From the NCBI RefSeq assembly GCF_022179285.1, contig NZ_BPQO01000007.1, positions 62,001 to 126,000 of the forward strand: a stretch of 64,000 nt of DNA, read 5' to 3'. Under the pieces are notes generated by a model, which made no database searches, had not been told where the DNA came from, and saw nothing but the letters and a program-made list of their open reading frames with translations. The first letter of the stretch is position 1, and each line of letters starts with the position of its first letter. This document shows, one piece after another, positions 42,457 to 51,404 of the stretch. Source of the DNA: Methylobacterium hispanicum. GTDB taxonomy: Bacteria; Pseudomonadota; Alphaproteobacteria; Rhizobiales; Beijerinckiaceae. Made by a program: the position numbers and the translations under genes.

Positions 42457-42834
42457 GTGCCCCACGGATGCGAGACAGAGACCCGGCGTCGCCGACGCGC
42501 CCCCAGATCCGCGCTCTCCGCCGCGCTGCTCTCCCTGCTCGCCGTGATGTCGCTCCTCCTCCTCGCCGGCCTGCCGGCCACGGCGGATGCGGAGATCCGG
42601 CCCGCTCGGCCCTGCGCCGCCACCAAGGTGCGCGATCCCGCCTGCCCCGCCCAGCGCTTCGCCGTCCAGGTCTCGGTCGATGCCGACGACCCGGCGGGCG
42701 AGTCCCGCACGCTCGCGCCCCGGTCCTCGACGCGCGCGGCGCCCCACCGGTCGCCCGTCTTCGCGCCGCGCACCGACCCGGTCCCGCCCTCGGCCGCCGC
42801 GCGCCTGCCCGAGCGCCCGCCCAGGCGGGCCTGA
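42457..42834 (+). CDS. Hypothetical exported protein
   Basis: 125 residues from GTG 42457. An Arg-rich start is followed by a strong hydrophobic segment (AALLSLLAVMSLLLLAGLPA) with a likely cleavage at ATADA, then an unrecognised Pro/Arg-rich tail with a Cys pair (RPCAATKVRDPACPAQ). It may be a small periplasmic protein. No family recognised. Confidence 0.5.
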   Translation: MPHGCETETRRRRRAPRSALSAALLSLLAVMSLLLLAGLPATADAEIRPARPCAATKVRDPACPAQRFAVQVSVDADDPAGESRTLAPRSSTRAAPHRSPVFAPRTDPVPPSAAARLPERPPRRA

Positions 42835-42866
42835 CCGCCGGGGAGTCGCGCGGTAGCCGTCCGGGA

Positions 42867-42892
42867 CCTCGAGACGAGACGACGTCTCGAGG
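42867..42892. repeat. Hairpin between the small exported protein and the RND operon
   Basis: CCTCGAGACG, six-base loop, CGTCTCGAGG: a perfect 10-bp stem without a T-run. Similar GTCTCGA/TCGAGAC elements occur at about 58977-59000. Nothing else is visible in the 335 bp before the next gene. Confidence 0.6.
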
Positions 42893-43169
42893 CCTCGACC
42901 CCGCGAAACGGTCTCGAAAGGACCGGGATCCTAACCTGCACGGCGATGCGCCGTGCGAATGCCAAGATCCGGGCCCATAATCCCTGCTCCGATCCATGGT
43001 GCGCTGCTTGCCAGAGAGCAGCGCCGCGCGCACGCGCCGCAGCCCATGCGCCGCCGGCCCCTTTGCCCGGCCGGAGCGCATCCAGGGCCGGGCGCCGCGC
43101 CCGAAGTTCCGGACGGCCGACCCTGAGCGGCCCTCCTCCCCAGACGTCCGTCGCAGGAGCGAAGGTATC

Positions 43170-44429
43170 GTGACCGCCAACCCCCTCCCCGCCCACCGTC
43201 CGCCGACCCGACCCATCGCGTGGCCCGTCGCGGCGCTCCTGGGCGCGGTGCTCGTCTCCGTCTCCGCCTGCAACCAGCGCCAGGCCGCCGCGCCCGTCCC
43301 CGCGGTCGCGCCGGAGGTCGGCGTGGTCACGGTGGCGCCGCAGCCGATCCCCTACGTGCGCGACCTGCCCGGCCGCGTCGCGCCGATGCGGATCGCGGAG
43401 GTGCGCTCGCGCGTCTCCGGCCTCGTGGTGAAGCGGCTGTTCGAGCAGGGCTCGGCGGTCAAGGAGGGCGACGTTCTCTACAAGATCGACCCGGCTCCCT
43501 ACGAGGTCGAGCTGATGAGCGCCGAGGCGACGCTGGCCAACCGGGAGGCGGCCCTGGTGCTCGCCAACCAGCAGGCCGAGCGCCTGGAGACCCTGCTCGC
43601 CCGCAACACCGCGAGCCAGGCCCAGTACGACACGGCGTTCGCGGGCAAGAAGCAGGCGGAGGCCGAGGTGGCGGGCGCGAAGGCCGCGCGCGACCGGGCC
43701 AAGCTCAACCTCGGCTGGACCGAGGTGCGCGCGCCGATCTCCGGCCGCATCGGCCGGGCGCTGCTGACCGAGGGCACCCTGATCGAGCAGGGCGCGACGG
43801 GCGTGCTCGCCACGATCCAGCAGCTCGACCCGATCTACGTCGACATCACGCAGTCGGTCGGCGAGCTGAACAAGCTGCGGCGCGACCTCGCCAGCGGCGA
43901 GCTCTCGAAGCTCGAGAACGACACCGCCAACGTCCACCTGATCATGGACGACGGCGAGCTCTACCCGCTCGCCGGCCGCCTGCTCTTCTCGGACGTCACC
44001 GCCGACCCGAGCACCGGCCAGGTGACCCTGCGCGTGCTGATCCCGAACCCGAACGACGAGCTCTTCCCCGGCATGTACGTCCGCGCCCGGATCAAGCAGG
44101 GCATCGATTCCGACGCGATCGCGGTACCCCAGCAGGCGATCCAGCGCACCGCCGACGGCAAGCCCGAGGTCTGGGTGGTGAAGGAGGGCAACAAGGTCGC
44201 CCTGCAGCCGGTCGAGGTCGGGCCGGTGGTCGGCCAGAACTGGCTGATCCGCGAGGGGCTGAAGGCCGGCGAGCGCATCGTGGTCGAGGGCTTCCAGAAG
44301 ATCTCGGCCGGCATCGAGGTGAAGCCGGTCGATCAGACCGCGCCGCACGAGAGCGAGGCCGGCAAGCCGCACGACCCGGACGAGGCCGAGAGCGAGGCCC
44401 GGCGCCAGGCCGCGAGCCAGGTCCGCTGA
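43170..44429 (+). CDS. RND efflux periplasmic adaptor (membrane fusion protein)
   Basis: 419 residues from GTG 43170 (AGGAG upstream). A lipoprotein signal (PVAALLGAVLVSVSAC, with Cys as the lipobox residue) is followed by the barrel-sandwich domain (VRSRVSGLVVKRLFEQGSAV, EGDVLYKIDP), a coiled hairpin (about 105-160) and beta-barrel regions (VRAPISGRIGRALLTEG). It links the inner-membrane pump encoded 23 bp downstream to an outer-membrane channel, which is not encoded here. The last 30 residues are charged. The pump resembles AcrA/MexA types. Confidence 0.93.
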   Translation: MTANPLPAHRPPTRPIAWPVAALLGAVLVSVSACNQRQAAAPVPAVAPEVGVVTVAPQPIPYVRDLPGRVAPMRIAEVRSRVSGLVVKRLFEQGSAVKEGDVLYKIDPAPYEVELMSAEATLANREAALVLANQQAERLETLLARNTASQAQYDTAFAGKKQAEAEVAGAKAARDRAKLNLGWTEVRAPISGRIGRALLTEGTLIEQGATGVLATIQQLDPIYVDITQSVGELNKLRRDLASGELSKLENDTANVHLIMDDGELYPLAGRLLFSDVTADPSTGQVTLRVLIPNPNDELFPGMYVRARIKQGIDSDAIAVPQQAIQRTADGKPEVWVVKEGNKVALQPVEVGPVVGQNWLIREGLKAGERIVVEGFQKISAGIEVKPVDQTAPHESEAGKPHDPDEAESEARRQAASQVR

Positions 44430-44452
44430 GCGCGCCCCGGGGAGTCTGAGCC

Positions 44453-47400
44453 ATGGCACGCTTCTTCATCGACCGCCCGGTCTTCGCCTGGGTCGTCGCG
44501 CTGTTCATCATCCTGGGCGGCGCCCTCTCGATCCCGATGCTGCCGATCGCGCAGTACCCGGTGATCGCCCCGCCCTCGATCGCGCTCTCCACCGCCTTCC
44601 CGGGCGCCTCGGTCGAGAGCCTCTACACGGGCACCACCCGGCTCATCGAGGACGAGCTGAACGGGGCGGCCAACATCATGAGCTTCGAGTCGACCACCGA
44701 CTCGTTCGGCTCGATCAACATCACGGCGACCTTCCAGCCCGGCACCGACCCGGCGCTGGCCTCCGTCGAGGTGCAGAACCGCCTCAAGCGCGTCGAGGCC
44801 CGCCTGCCCGCGGAGGTGCGCCAGAACGGCATCCTGGTCGAGGAGGCCTCGGCGGCCACGCTCAACATCATCACGCTGGTCTCGACCGACGGGAAGATGG
44901 ACGAGATCGGGCTCGGCGACTTCCTGATCCGCAACGTGATCAACGAGATCCGGCGCATCCCCGGGGTCGGCCGCGCGACCCTCTACTCGACCGAGCGCTC
45001 GCTCCGGGTCTGGGTCGATCCGGACAAGCTGCGCGGCCTCTCGCTGACGCCCGAGGACGTCACCGACGCGATCCGCAACCAGAACATCCAGATCGCCTCC
45101 GGCGCGGTCGGCGCCCAGCCGAGCCCGGTCGATCACGCGGTCTTCGCGCCGATCATCGTGAAGGGCCAGCTCAGCACGGTGGATGATTTCGGCGCGATCG
45201 TGCTCCGGGCCAACCCCGACGGCTCGAACGTGCGCCTGCGCGACGTCTCGCGGATCGAGCTCGGCGGCGACGCCTACCAGTTCTCGACGCGGCTGAACGG
45301 TGGCGAGGCGGCCGGCATCTCGGTGACGCTGGCGCCCGACGGCAACGCGCTGGAGACCGCCCGGGGCATCCGCGCCAAGATGGAGGAGCTGGCCCAGTTC
45401 TTCCCGCCGGGCCTGAAATGGGACATCCCCTACGACATCACGCCCGCCGTCGAGGCCTCGATCGAGAAGGTGCTGCACACCCTCGTCGAGGCGGTGGTGC
45501 TGGTCTTCATCGTGATGTTCCTGTTCCTGCAGAACATCCGCTACACGCTGATCCCCACCATCGTCGTGCCGATCGCGCTCATGGGCACCGTCACGGTGAT
45601 GCTGCTCGCAGGGTTCTCGATCAACGTGCTCACCATGTTCGGCATGGTGCTGGCGATCGGCATCCTGGTCGACGACGCCATCGTCGTCGTCGAGAACGTC
45701 GAGCGCATCATGAACGAGGAGGGTCTCCATCCGAAGGAGGCCACCCGCAAGGCCATGGACCAGATCACCGGCGCCATCATCGGCATCACGCTGGTGCTGG
45801 TCGCGGTGTTCATCCCGATGGCCTTCTTCCCCGGCTCGGTCGGCATCATCTACCGGCAGTTCTCGATCGCGATGGTCACCTCCATCGCCTTCTCGGCGCT
45901 GCTCGCCCTGACCCTGACGCCCGCGCTCTGCGCCACGCTCCTGAAGCCCATCGAGAAGGGCCACGGCCACGCCAAGGGCGGCTTCTTCGGCTGGTTCAAC
46001 CGGGTGGTGGACCGCGAGACCGCGCGCTACGGCCGCGGCACCCGCTGGTTCATCCGGAAGTCCGGCCGGGTGATGCTGGTCTACCTCGCGCTGGTGGCGG
46101 GCGTCGGCTACGCCTTCCTGCGCCTGCCCGAGGGCTTCCTGCCGATCGAGGACCAGGGCTTCTTCACGGTCGACATCCAGACTCCGCCGGGCGCTTCCTA
46201 CAACCGCACGCAGGCGGCGGTGCGCAAGGTCGAGGAGCACCTGCTCGCCCAACCCGGCGTCGCCACCGTGACGATGCTCAACGGCTTCTCGTTCTCGGGC
46301 CAGGGCCCGAACCTGAGCCAGGCCTTCGTCACCCTCAAGCCCTGGTCCGAGCGCGACGCCGACAACTCCGCCGCCGCCCTGGTGGCCGGTACCAACGCGG
46401 CGCTCGCCGGCTACCGCGACGCGATCATCGACGCGCAGGAGCCGCCGCCGGTGGACAACCTCGGCAACGCGGCGGGCTTCTCGTTCCGCCTGCAGGACCG
46501 GGCGCAGCGGGGCTACTCGGCGCTGGCGGCGGCCGAGGCCCAGCTCCTCAAGATCGCGCAACAGAGCCCGATCCTGCAGAAGGTGAAGATCGAGGGCCTG
46601 CCGGCGACCCCCCAGGCCGAGCTGATCATCGACCGCGAGAAGGCGGCGGCTCTGGGCGTGAAGTTCGAGGACATCAACGCCACGATCCAGGTGAACCTCG
46701 GCTCGGTCTACACCAACGACTTCCCGAACCGGGGCAAGATGCAGCGCGTCTACGTGCAGGCCGAGCAGCTGCAGCGCATGCAGGCCGCGGACATCCTCAA
46801 CTACGCGGTGAAGAACAGCCAGGGCACCATGGTGCCGATGTCCTCCTTCGCCGACCTCAAGTGGAGCATGGGCCCGAGCCAGATCGTGGGCTTCAACGGC
46901 TACCAGTCGGTGCGCTTCACCGGCGAGCCGGCCAAGGGCTACACGTCCGGCGAGGCGATCGCCGAGATGGAACGGCTGATGGGCCAACTGCCCAAGGGCT
47001 TCGGCTACACCTGGACCGGCCAGTCGCTGCAGGAGAAGCAGGCGGGCTCCCAGGCCTCGCTGCTGCTCGCCCTCTCGGTGCTGATCGTGTTCCTGTGCCT
47101 GGCGGCGCTCTACGAGAGCTGGGCGATCCCGTTCTCGGTGCTGCTCGTCATCCCGCTCGGCGTGATCGGCTCGGTCGCGGCGGTGTATCTGCGCGGCCTG
47201 CCGAACGACGTCTACTTCAAGATCGGGCTGATCACGATCATCGGCCTCTCGGCCAAGAACGCGATCCTGATCGTGGAGTTTGCCAAGGACCTCTGGAAGC
47301 CGGGGACCAACATCGTCGAGGCGACGATCGAGGCGGCGACGCTGCGCTTCCGGCCGATCGTGATGACCTCGCTCGCCTTCATCTTCGGCGTGGTGCCGCT

Positions 47401-47620
47401 GGCCGTCGCCACGGGCGCGGCCTCGAAGAGTCAGCAGGCGATCGGCACCGGCGTGATGGGCGGCATGATCTCGGCGACCGTCTTGGCGGTGTTCTTCGTG
47501 CCGGTCTTCTTCGTGGTGGTGATGCGGCTCTTCCGCCGCCGCGACGTCGAGGCCGGGATGCGGGAGAGCGCGGAGCCCGGGACCGTGCGCCCGCCGCAGC
47601 ACGGCGTGCCGGCCGAGTAG
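44453..47620 (+). CDS. RND multidrug efflux pump (HAE1/AcrB type)
   Basis: 1055 residues, the full length of AcrB-type pumps. It begins MARFFIDRPVFAWVVALFII. The proton-relay Asp pair is in LVDDAIVVVENVERIM and the relay Lys in GLSAKNAILIVEFAKD. Large periplasmic loops and twelve membrane helices are in the expected order. It extrudes drugs or other amphiphiles in exchange for protons, in complex with the adaptor upstream and a TolC-like channel from elsewhere. Confidence 0.95.
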   Translation: MARFFIDRPVFAWVVALFIILGGALSIPMLPIAQYPVIAPPSIALSTAFPGASVESLYTGTTRLIEDELNGAANIMSFESTTDSFGSINITATFQPGTDPALASVEVQNRLKRVEARLPAEVRQNGILVEEASAATLNIITLVSTDGKMDEIGLGDFLIRNVINEIRRIPGVGRATLYSTERSLRVWVDPDKLRGLSLTPEDVTDAIRNQNIQIASGAVGAQPSPVDHAVFAPIIVKGQLSTVDDFGAIVLRANPDGSNVRLRDVSRIELGGDAYQFSTRLNGGEAAGISVTLAPDGNALETARGIRAKMEELAQFFPPGLKWDIPYDITPAVEASIEKVLHTLVEAVVLVFIVMFLFLQNIRYTLIPTIVVPIALMGTVTVMLLAGFSINVLTMFGMVLAIGILVDDAIVVVENVERIMNEEGLHPKEATRKAMDQITGAIIGITLVLVAVFIPMAFFPGSVGIIYRQFSIAMVTSIAFSALLALTLTPALCATLLKPIEKGHGHAKGGFFGWFNRVVDRETARYGRGTRWFIRKSGRVMLVYLALVAGVGYAFLRLPEGFLPIEDQGFFTVDIQTPPGASYNRTQAAVRKVEEHLLAQPGVATVTMLNGFSFSGQGPNLSQAFVTLKPWSERDADNSAAALVAGTNAALAGYRDAIIDAQEPPPVDNLGNAAGFSFRLQDRAQRGYSALAAAEAQLLKIAQQSPILQKVKIEGLPATPQAELIIDREKAAALGVKFEDINATIQVNLGSVYTNDFPNRGKMQRVYVQAEQLQRMQAADILNYAVKNSQGTMVPMSSFADLKWSMGPSQIVGFNGYQSVRFTGEPAKGYTSGEAIAEMERLMGQLPKGFGYTWTGQSLQEKQAGSQASLLLALSVLIVFLCLAALYESWAIPFSVLLVIPLGVIGSVAAVYLRGLPNDVYFKIGLITIIGLSAKNAILIVEFAKDLWKPGTNIVEATIEAATLRFRPIVMTSLAFIFGVVPLAVATGAASKSQQAIGTGVMGGMISATVLAVFFVPVFFVVVMRLFRRRDVEAGMRESAEPGTVRPPQHGVPAE

Positions 47621-47855
47621 GGGCCGGCCGGATCGCGGCAGCGGAGCCGCGCCCGGCGCAAGACGAGGCAAGTCACGCCGCGAGGCAAGTCACCGGACGA
47701 ACCAAGTCCAGGCGCGAGCCTGGACTTGGTCCGGAGCCGACAGAGTGCGGACTGATCTTCGTCGTGCGGCGCGTGGACGCCCGGCCGTGTTTTCGGTAGT
47801 CTTCACCGTATGGTGATCGGGCTCCCGGCCCGCGCCGCCATACGGAGGGATGCCG

Positions 47856-48470
47856 ATGCCGTTCCGATCCCCTCTCGGGCTGGGCCTCGCCCTGGCCGCC
47901 CTCGTCCTCGTGCAGTCCGGCGCGCGCGCCGAACCGTCGGCCGGAACCTGGACGGATCCGCCCCCGAAGCCCGGCGCCCCGGCCGCCGTCTCGCCGCCCC
48001 GCGCCGAGCCGGCACGGGCGGGCGGGCCCGCCGCCGAGGCGGTTGCCGCGAAGGCATCCGCCAAGTCCTCTGCCAAGGTGTCCGCCAAGCCCGATGCCAA
48101 GCTTGCCGCCGCGCCCGCACGGGCCGAGATAGCCGCGAGGAAACCCGCGCGGACGGCGCGTGCCGCACCGTCCCGCCGCGCGGTCGCGGCCCGGCCGGTG
48201 GTGCGACCCGAGCGGAGCGCGCGGCGCGCCGTCGTGCGGCCGGTCCGGGTCGCGCGGCCGTACGACCGGGACTGGCCGCCCACCGAGCCGGCGGCGCAGC
48301 CCGACTACCCGATGCCGCGGGCCTACGATGCGCGGGACCCGCGGCTGGAGCGCCTCTGGAGCGCCGAGGAGGCCGGCTACCTCGCGGTGCGCGGGCGCCA
48401 CGTGGCCTATCCGGACGGGCGCGTCCTCAGGATCTACCGCCCGCGCGGGGACGACGAGGATCTCGACTGA
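47856..48470 (+). CDS. Exported Ala/Arg/Pro-rich protein
   Basis: 204 residues from ATG 47856, six bases after GGAGGG (ATG 47850 also in frame). Signal peptide LGLGLALAALVLVQSGARAE. The middle is a repetitive linker of Ala/Lys units (AKASAKSSAKVSAKPDAK) and Arg-rich segments. Only the last 65 residues look folded (RDPRLERLWSAEEAGYLAVR, GRHVAYPDGRVLRIYRPRG). No family recognised; probably an envelope protein. Confidence 0.7.
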   Translation: MPFRSPLGLGLALAALVLVQSGARAEPSAGTWTDPPPKPGAPAAVSPPRAEPARAGGPAAEAVAAKASAKSSAKVSAKPDAKLAAAPARAEIAARKPARTARAAPSRRAVAARPVVRPERSARRAVVRPVRVARPYDRDWPPTEPAAQPDYPMPRAYDARDPRLERLWSAEEAGYLAVRGRHVAYPDGRVLRIYRPRGDDEDLD

Positions 48471-48488
48471 GGCGCGAGGCCGGCGCGG

Positions 48489-48722
48489 TCAGCGGATGCG
48501 GCCGGGCCGGGTCGGCTCGAAGACGATGCGGCGGTGGTAGGCGCACCAGCTCTTGCCGTCCTGCACGGGCGCGCCGCAGCAGACGGCGCGCTCGGTCGGC
48601 TCGCCGATGATGAACTTGCAGACGAAGGCCCCCGACTGCGCGAAGGGCACGCGCAGGTCGGCGGAGGGCTCCTTGATGGTCTCGGCTTCGCCGATCTGGG
48701 ACATGCGGACGAGTTGGTTCAT
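48489..48722 (-). CDS. Stand-alone GcrA C-terminal-like zinc domain
   Basis: 77 residues from ATG 48722. The second half, VCKFIIGEPTERAVCCGAPV and GKSWCAYHRRIVFEP, closely follows the pattern of the C-terminal sigma70-binding domain of GcrA, the alphaproteobacterial cell-cycle regulator, including the Cys/His set. The N-terminal DNA-binding half of GcrA is absent: the protein starts MNQLVRMSQIGEAETIKEPS. It may compete for or modulate sigma70 without binding DNA (inference). Confidence 0.7.
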   Translation of the reverse strand: MNQLVRMSQIGEAETIKEPSADLRVPFAQSGAFVCKFIIGEPTERAVCCGAPVQDGKSWCAYHRRIVFEPTRPGRIR

Positions 48723-49279
48723 CGGGCGACTTGAGAGGGTTCCGGGATCCTGCCGTCTCGGGGCGCCGGCCCGGCAGGGACATGGCCGTGGAATCTGCGC
48801 GGCCGGTGCCGGGTCGGGCACCGGCCCGATCCCGTCCGGGACGGCACGCAGGCGTCATCGTATTGTTGTAGCTGGGATTCCGGCGCGGGAAAACAAGACC
48901 GGCCGCGCGTCGGCCCGGCCGCGCACAAGCGTTGCCGTCAGAGGCCGCCCGCCGCGCCGCCGGGGTCCGGCGGTTCCGGACAGTCCTGGCGGGTTCCTAT
49001 AGTGTGTTCGCTGCGTGCCGTCGCGGGTTGCGCCGGAAATCGGCGCGCCGAAATCAGGTGTCGGTCCCGGTCCGGGCCCCGCCCGCCGGACGCCCGGTCA
49101 TGTGGCCATCGCAACCCTCGCCCGTGGTTTTTGCGAGCCGCGCCGACCCTGCGGCGGCGAGCCGGCGCCGAATCAGGCCCGGTCCGGGCGCCCGACCCGG
49201 CGCTTGAGCCGCATCGTCGGGCGGTGTAGGCGTCCGGCCGACGGCCCCGCGCGGCGCTCCGGGCCGCGGGAGAGAGGCG
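48723..49279. other. Intergenic region
   Basis: 557 bp without a gene I can support; several GC-rich frames are open on both strands but none has a family resemblance or a ribosome-binding site. Confidence 0.4.
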
Positions 49280-50293
49280 ATGCGCGTCCTCGTGACCGGC
49301 TCGGCCGGGTTCATCGGCTACCATCTCTGCCGGCGCCTGCTCGCCGAGGGCCACGCCGTCACCGGCCTCGACGCCTTCTCGGACTACTACGATGTCGGCC
49401 TGAAGCGGGCCCGGCACGCGGATCTGGCGCGCCTGCCCGGCTTCACCCCCGTCGAGGGCCGGCTGGAGACGCCGGGCCTGCTCGGCGACCTCCTGGGTCG
49501 GGCGAGCCCGGAGGTCGTGGTCCACCTCGCCGCCCAGGCCGGCGTGCGCTACAGCCTGGAGAACCCGCAGGCCTACGCCGATTCCAACCTCGTGGGCAGC
49601 TTCAACCTGCTGGAGGCGGTGCGCGCCAACCCGGTGCGCCACCTGCTGCTGGCCTCGACGAGCTCGGCCTACGGCGGCAACGCGGCCCTGCCCTTCCGCG
49701 AGACCGACCGGGCGGTGAGCCCGCTGACCTTCTACGCCGCGACCAAGCTCGCCATGGAGGCGATGGCGCATTCCTACAGCCACCTCTTCGCCATCCCGAC
49801 GACGGCCTTCCGCTTCTTCACCGTCTACGGGCCCTGGGGCCGGCCCGACATGGCGCTGTTCCTGTTCACCGGCAAGATCCTGGCGGGCGAGCCGATCGAG
49901 GTCTTCGCGGGCGGCGCGGCGGAGCGGGACTTCACCTATATCGACGACCTCGTGGAGGCCGTGCGCCGCCTCGTGGACGCCCCCCCGCCGCGCCCCGGCC
50001 AGGGCGCACCCGTCGGGCCCGAGGACACGCTGAGCCCCAGCGCGGCCTACCGGCTCGTCAATATCGGCGGCGGCCGGCCGGTGCGCGTCGATGCGATGAT
50101 CGACGCGCTGGAGCGGGCGCTCGGGCGGCGGGCCGAGCGCGTCCTCAAGCCGCTGCCGCCCGGCGACGTGCCGCGCACGCAGGCCTCGACCGAGTTGCTG
50201 GCCCGCCTCGTCGGCGCGGTGCCGGAGACGCCGATCGCGGTCGGCATCCCGGCCTTCGTCACATGGTACCGGGACTATTACGGCGCCCGCTGA
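49280..50293 (+). CDS. NAD-dependent epimerase, UDP-glucuronate 4-epimerase type
   Basis: 337 residues. Extended SDR fold: the NAD loop is TGSAGFIGYHLCRRL, the catalytic YxxxK lies in FYAATKLAMEAM, and the Ser of STSSAYGGN precedes it. The DAFSDYYD segment after strand 2 and RFFTVYGPWGRPDMALFLF are diagnostic of UDP-glucuronate epimerases. It converts UDP-glucuronate to UDP-galacturonate for lipopolysaccharide or capsule. Monocistronic as far as can be seen. Confidence 0.9.
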   Translation: MRVLVTGSAGFIGYHLCRRLLAEGHAVTGLDAFSDYYDVGLKRARHADLARLPGFTPVEGRLETPGLLGDLLGRASPEVVVHLAAQAGVRYSLENPQAYADSNLVGSFNLLEAVRANPVRHLLLASTSSAYGGNAALPFRETDRAVSPLTFYAATKLAMEAMAHSYSHLFAIPTTAFRFFTVYGPWGRPDMALFLFTGKILAGEPIEVFAGGAAERDFTYIDDLVEAVRRLVDAPPPRPGQGAPVGPEDTLSPSAAYRLVNIGGGRPVRVDAMIDALERALGRRAERVLKPLPPGDVPRTQASTELLARLVGAVPETPIAVGIPAFVTWYRDYYGAR

Positions 50294-50359
50294 GGCCCCC
50301 GTCGCGCCGGGCGGCCGGATGTGTTTGAGTGGCGGTCCGATCACAGGACACGGACCCGC

Positions 50360-51205
50360 ATGGCCTCGCCCCTCGTCTCCGCCGACTGGCTACACCAGCG
50401 CCTCGACGCGCCCGACCTCGTGGTGCTCGACGGCTCTTGGTACCTGCCGGCCGCCGGGCGCGACCCCGAGGCCGAGTATCTGGCGGCCCACATCCCGCGG
50501 GCCGTACGCTTCGACATCGACCGGATGAGCGACGAGACCTCGGCGCTCCCGCACATGCTGCCGCGCCCGGAGGTCTTCGCCTCGCGGATGCGCGCGCTCG
50601 GCGTCGGCGACGGGCAGCAGATCGTGGTCTACGACGGGATGGGCCTGTTCTCGGCCCCGCGGGTCTGGTGGATGCTGCGCACCTTCGGGGTGGGCGACGC
50701 GCTGGTGCTCGACGGCGGGCTTCCCGCCTGGATCGCCGCCGGCTATCCGACCGAGGACGGCGCCCCGGGCCCGCGCGAGCGGCGACATTTCAGCGCTCGG
50801 CTCGACCACGGCGCGGTGGCGGATGCGGGGGACGTGGCCCGGGCGCTCGCGGGGGGCACCACCCAAGTGGTCGATGCCCGCTCGGCGCCGCGCTTCCGCG
50901 GGGAGGAGGCCGAGCCCCGCCCCGGCGTGCGGCCGGGCCACATGCCGGGGGCACGCAACCTCCACTATGCGAGCCTGCTGCGCGACGGGCACATGAAGCG
51001 GCCCGACGAGCTGCGCGCCATCTTCGCCGAGGCAGGAGTCGATCCAGAGCGGCCGGTACTCACGACCTGCGGCTCGGGCGTGACCGCGGCGATCATCGCG
51101 CTGGCGCTGGAGACGCTCGGGCACCCGGCCCGCAGCCTCTACGACGGGTCGTGGTCGGAATGGGGGGCGGACCAGTGCCGGCCGGTGGCGACCGGGAGCG
51201 CGTGA
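50360..51205 (+). CDS. sseA: 3-mercaptopyruvate/thiosulfate sulfurtransferase
   Basis: 281 residues from ATG 50360. Two rhodanese domains: an inactive first one (DLVVLDGSWYLPAAGRDPEA, YDGMGLFSAPRVWWML) and an active second one with the loop CGSGVTA, the variant typical of mercaptopyruvate sulfurtransferase. It transfers sulfane sulfur to thiol acceptors or cyanide in the cytosol. Confidence 0.93.
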   Translation: MASPLVSADWLHQRLDAPDLVVLDGSWYLPAAGRDPEAEYLAAHIPRAVRFDIDRMSDETSALPHMLPRPEVFASRMRALGVGDGQQIVVYDGMGLFSAPRVWWMLRTFGVGDALVLDGGLPAWIAAGYPTEDGAPGPRERRHFSARLDHGAVADAGDVARALAGGTTQVVDARSAPRFRGEEAEPRPGVRPGHMPGARNLHYASLLRDGHMKRPDELRAIFAEAGVDPERPVLTTCGSGVTAAIIALALETLGHPARSLYDGSWSEWGADQCRPVATGSA

Positions 51206-51404
51206 GGCTCCCTCCCCCCTCCGCGGGGGAGGGTGGCCCCTGCGTCAGCAGGGGTCGGTCGGGACGAAGTCCCGCAGAGAGGAGGGCCCGGGTTCAAGAC
51301 AGCCTCGGCATCGACGTTGCGCTCGTGCCTGAAGCGCCGTCCCCTCTCCCGCCTCGCTCCGCTCGGCACCCTCCCCCGCAGAGGGGGGAGGGTTGCGCTG
51401 GCGC
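51206..51404. repeat. Dispersed intergenic repeat (family B)
   Basis: About 200 bp of imperfect palindromes with CTCCCTCCCCCCTCCGCGGG at one end and CCGCAGAGGGGGGAGGG near the other, enclosing a copy of CGGGACGAAGTCCCGCAGAG. Related sequence lies at 53316-53362 and 61281-61505. Sits between convergent genes. Confidence 0.7.

Noticed and set aside
44333..47671. A 1112-codon open frame opposite the RND pump
   Set aside because: Such long antisense frames arise from extreme third-position GC bias. The translation is His/Arg/Asp-rich with no recognisable domain, and the pump on the plus strand is complete.
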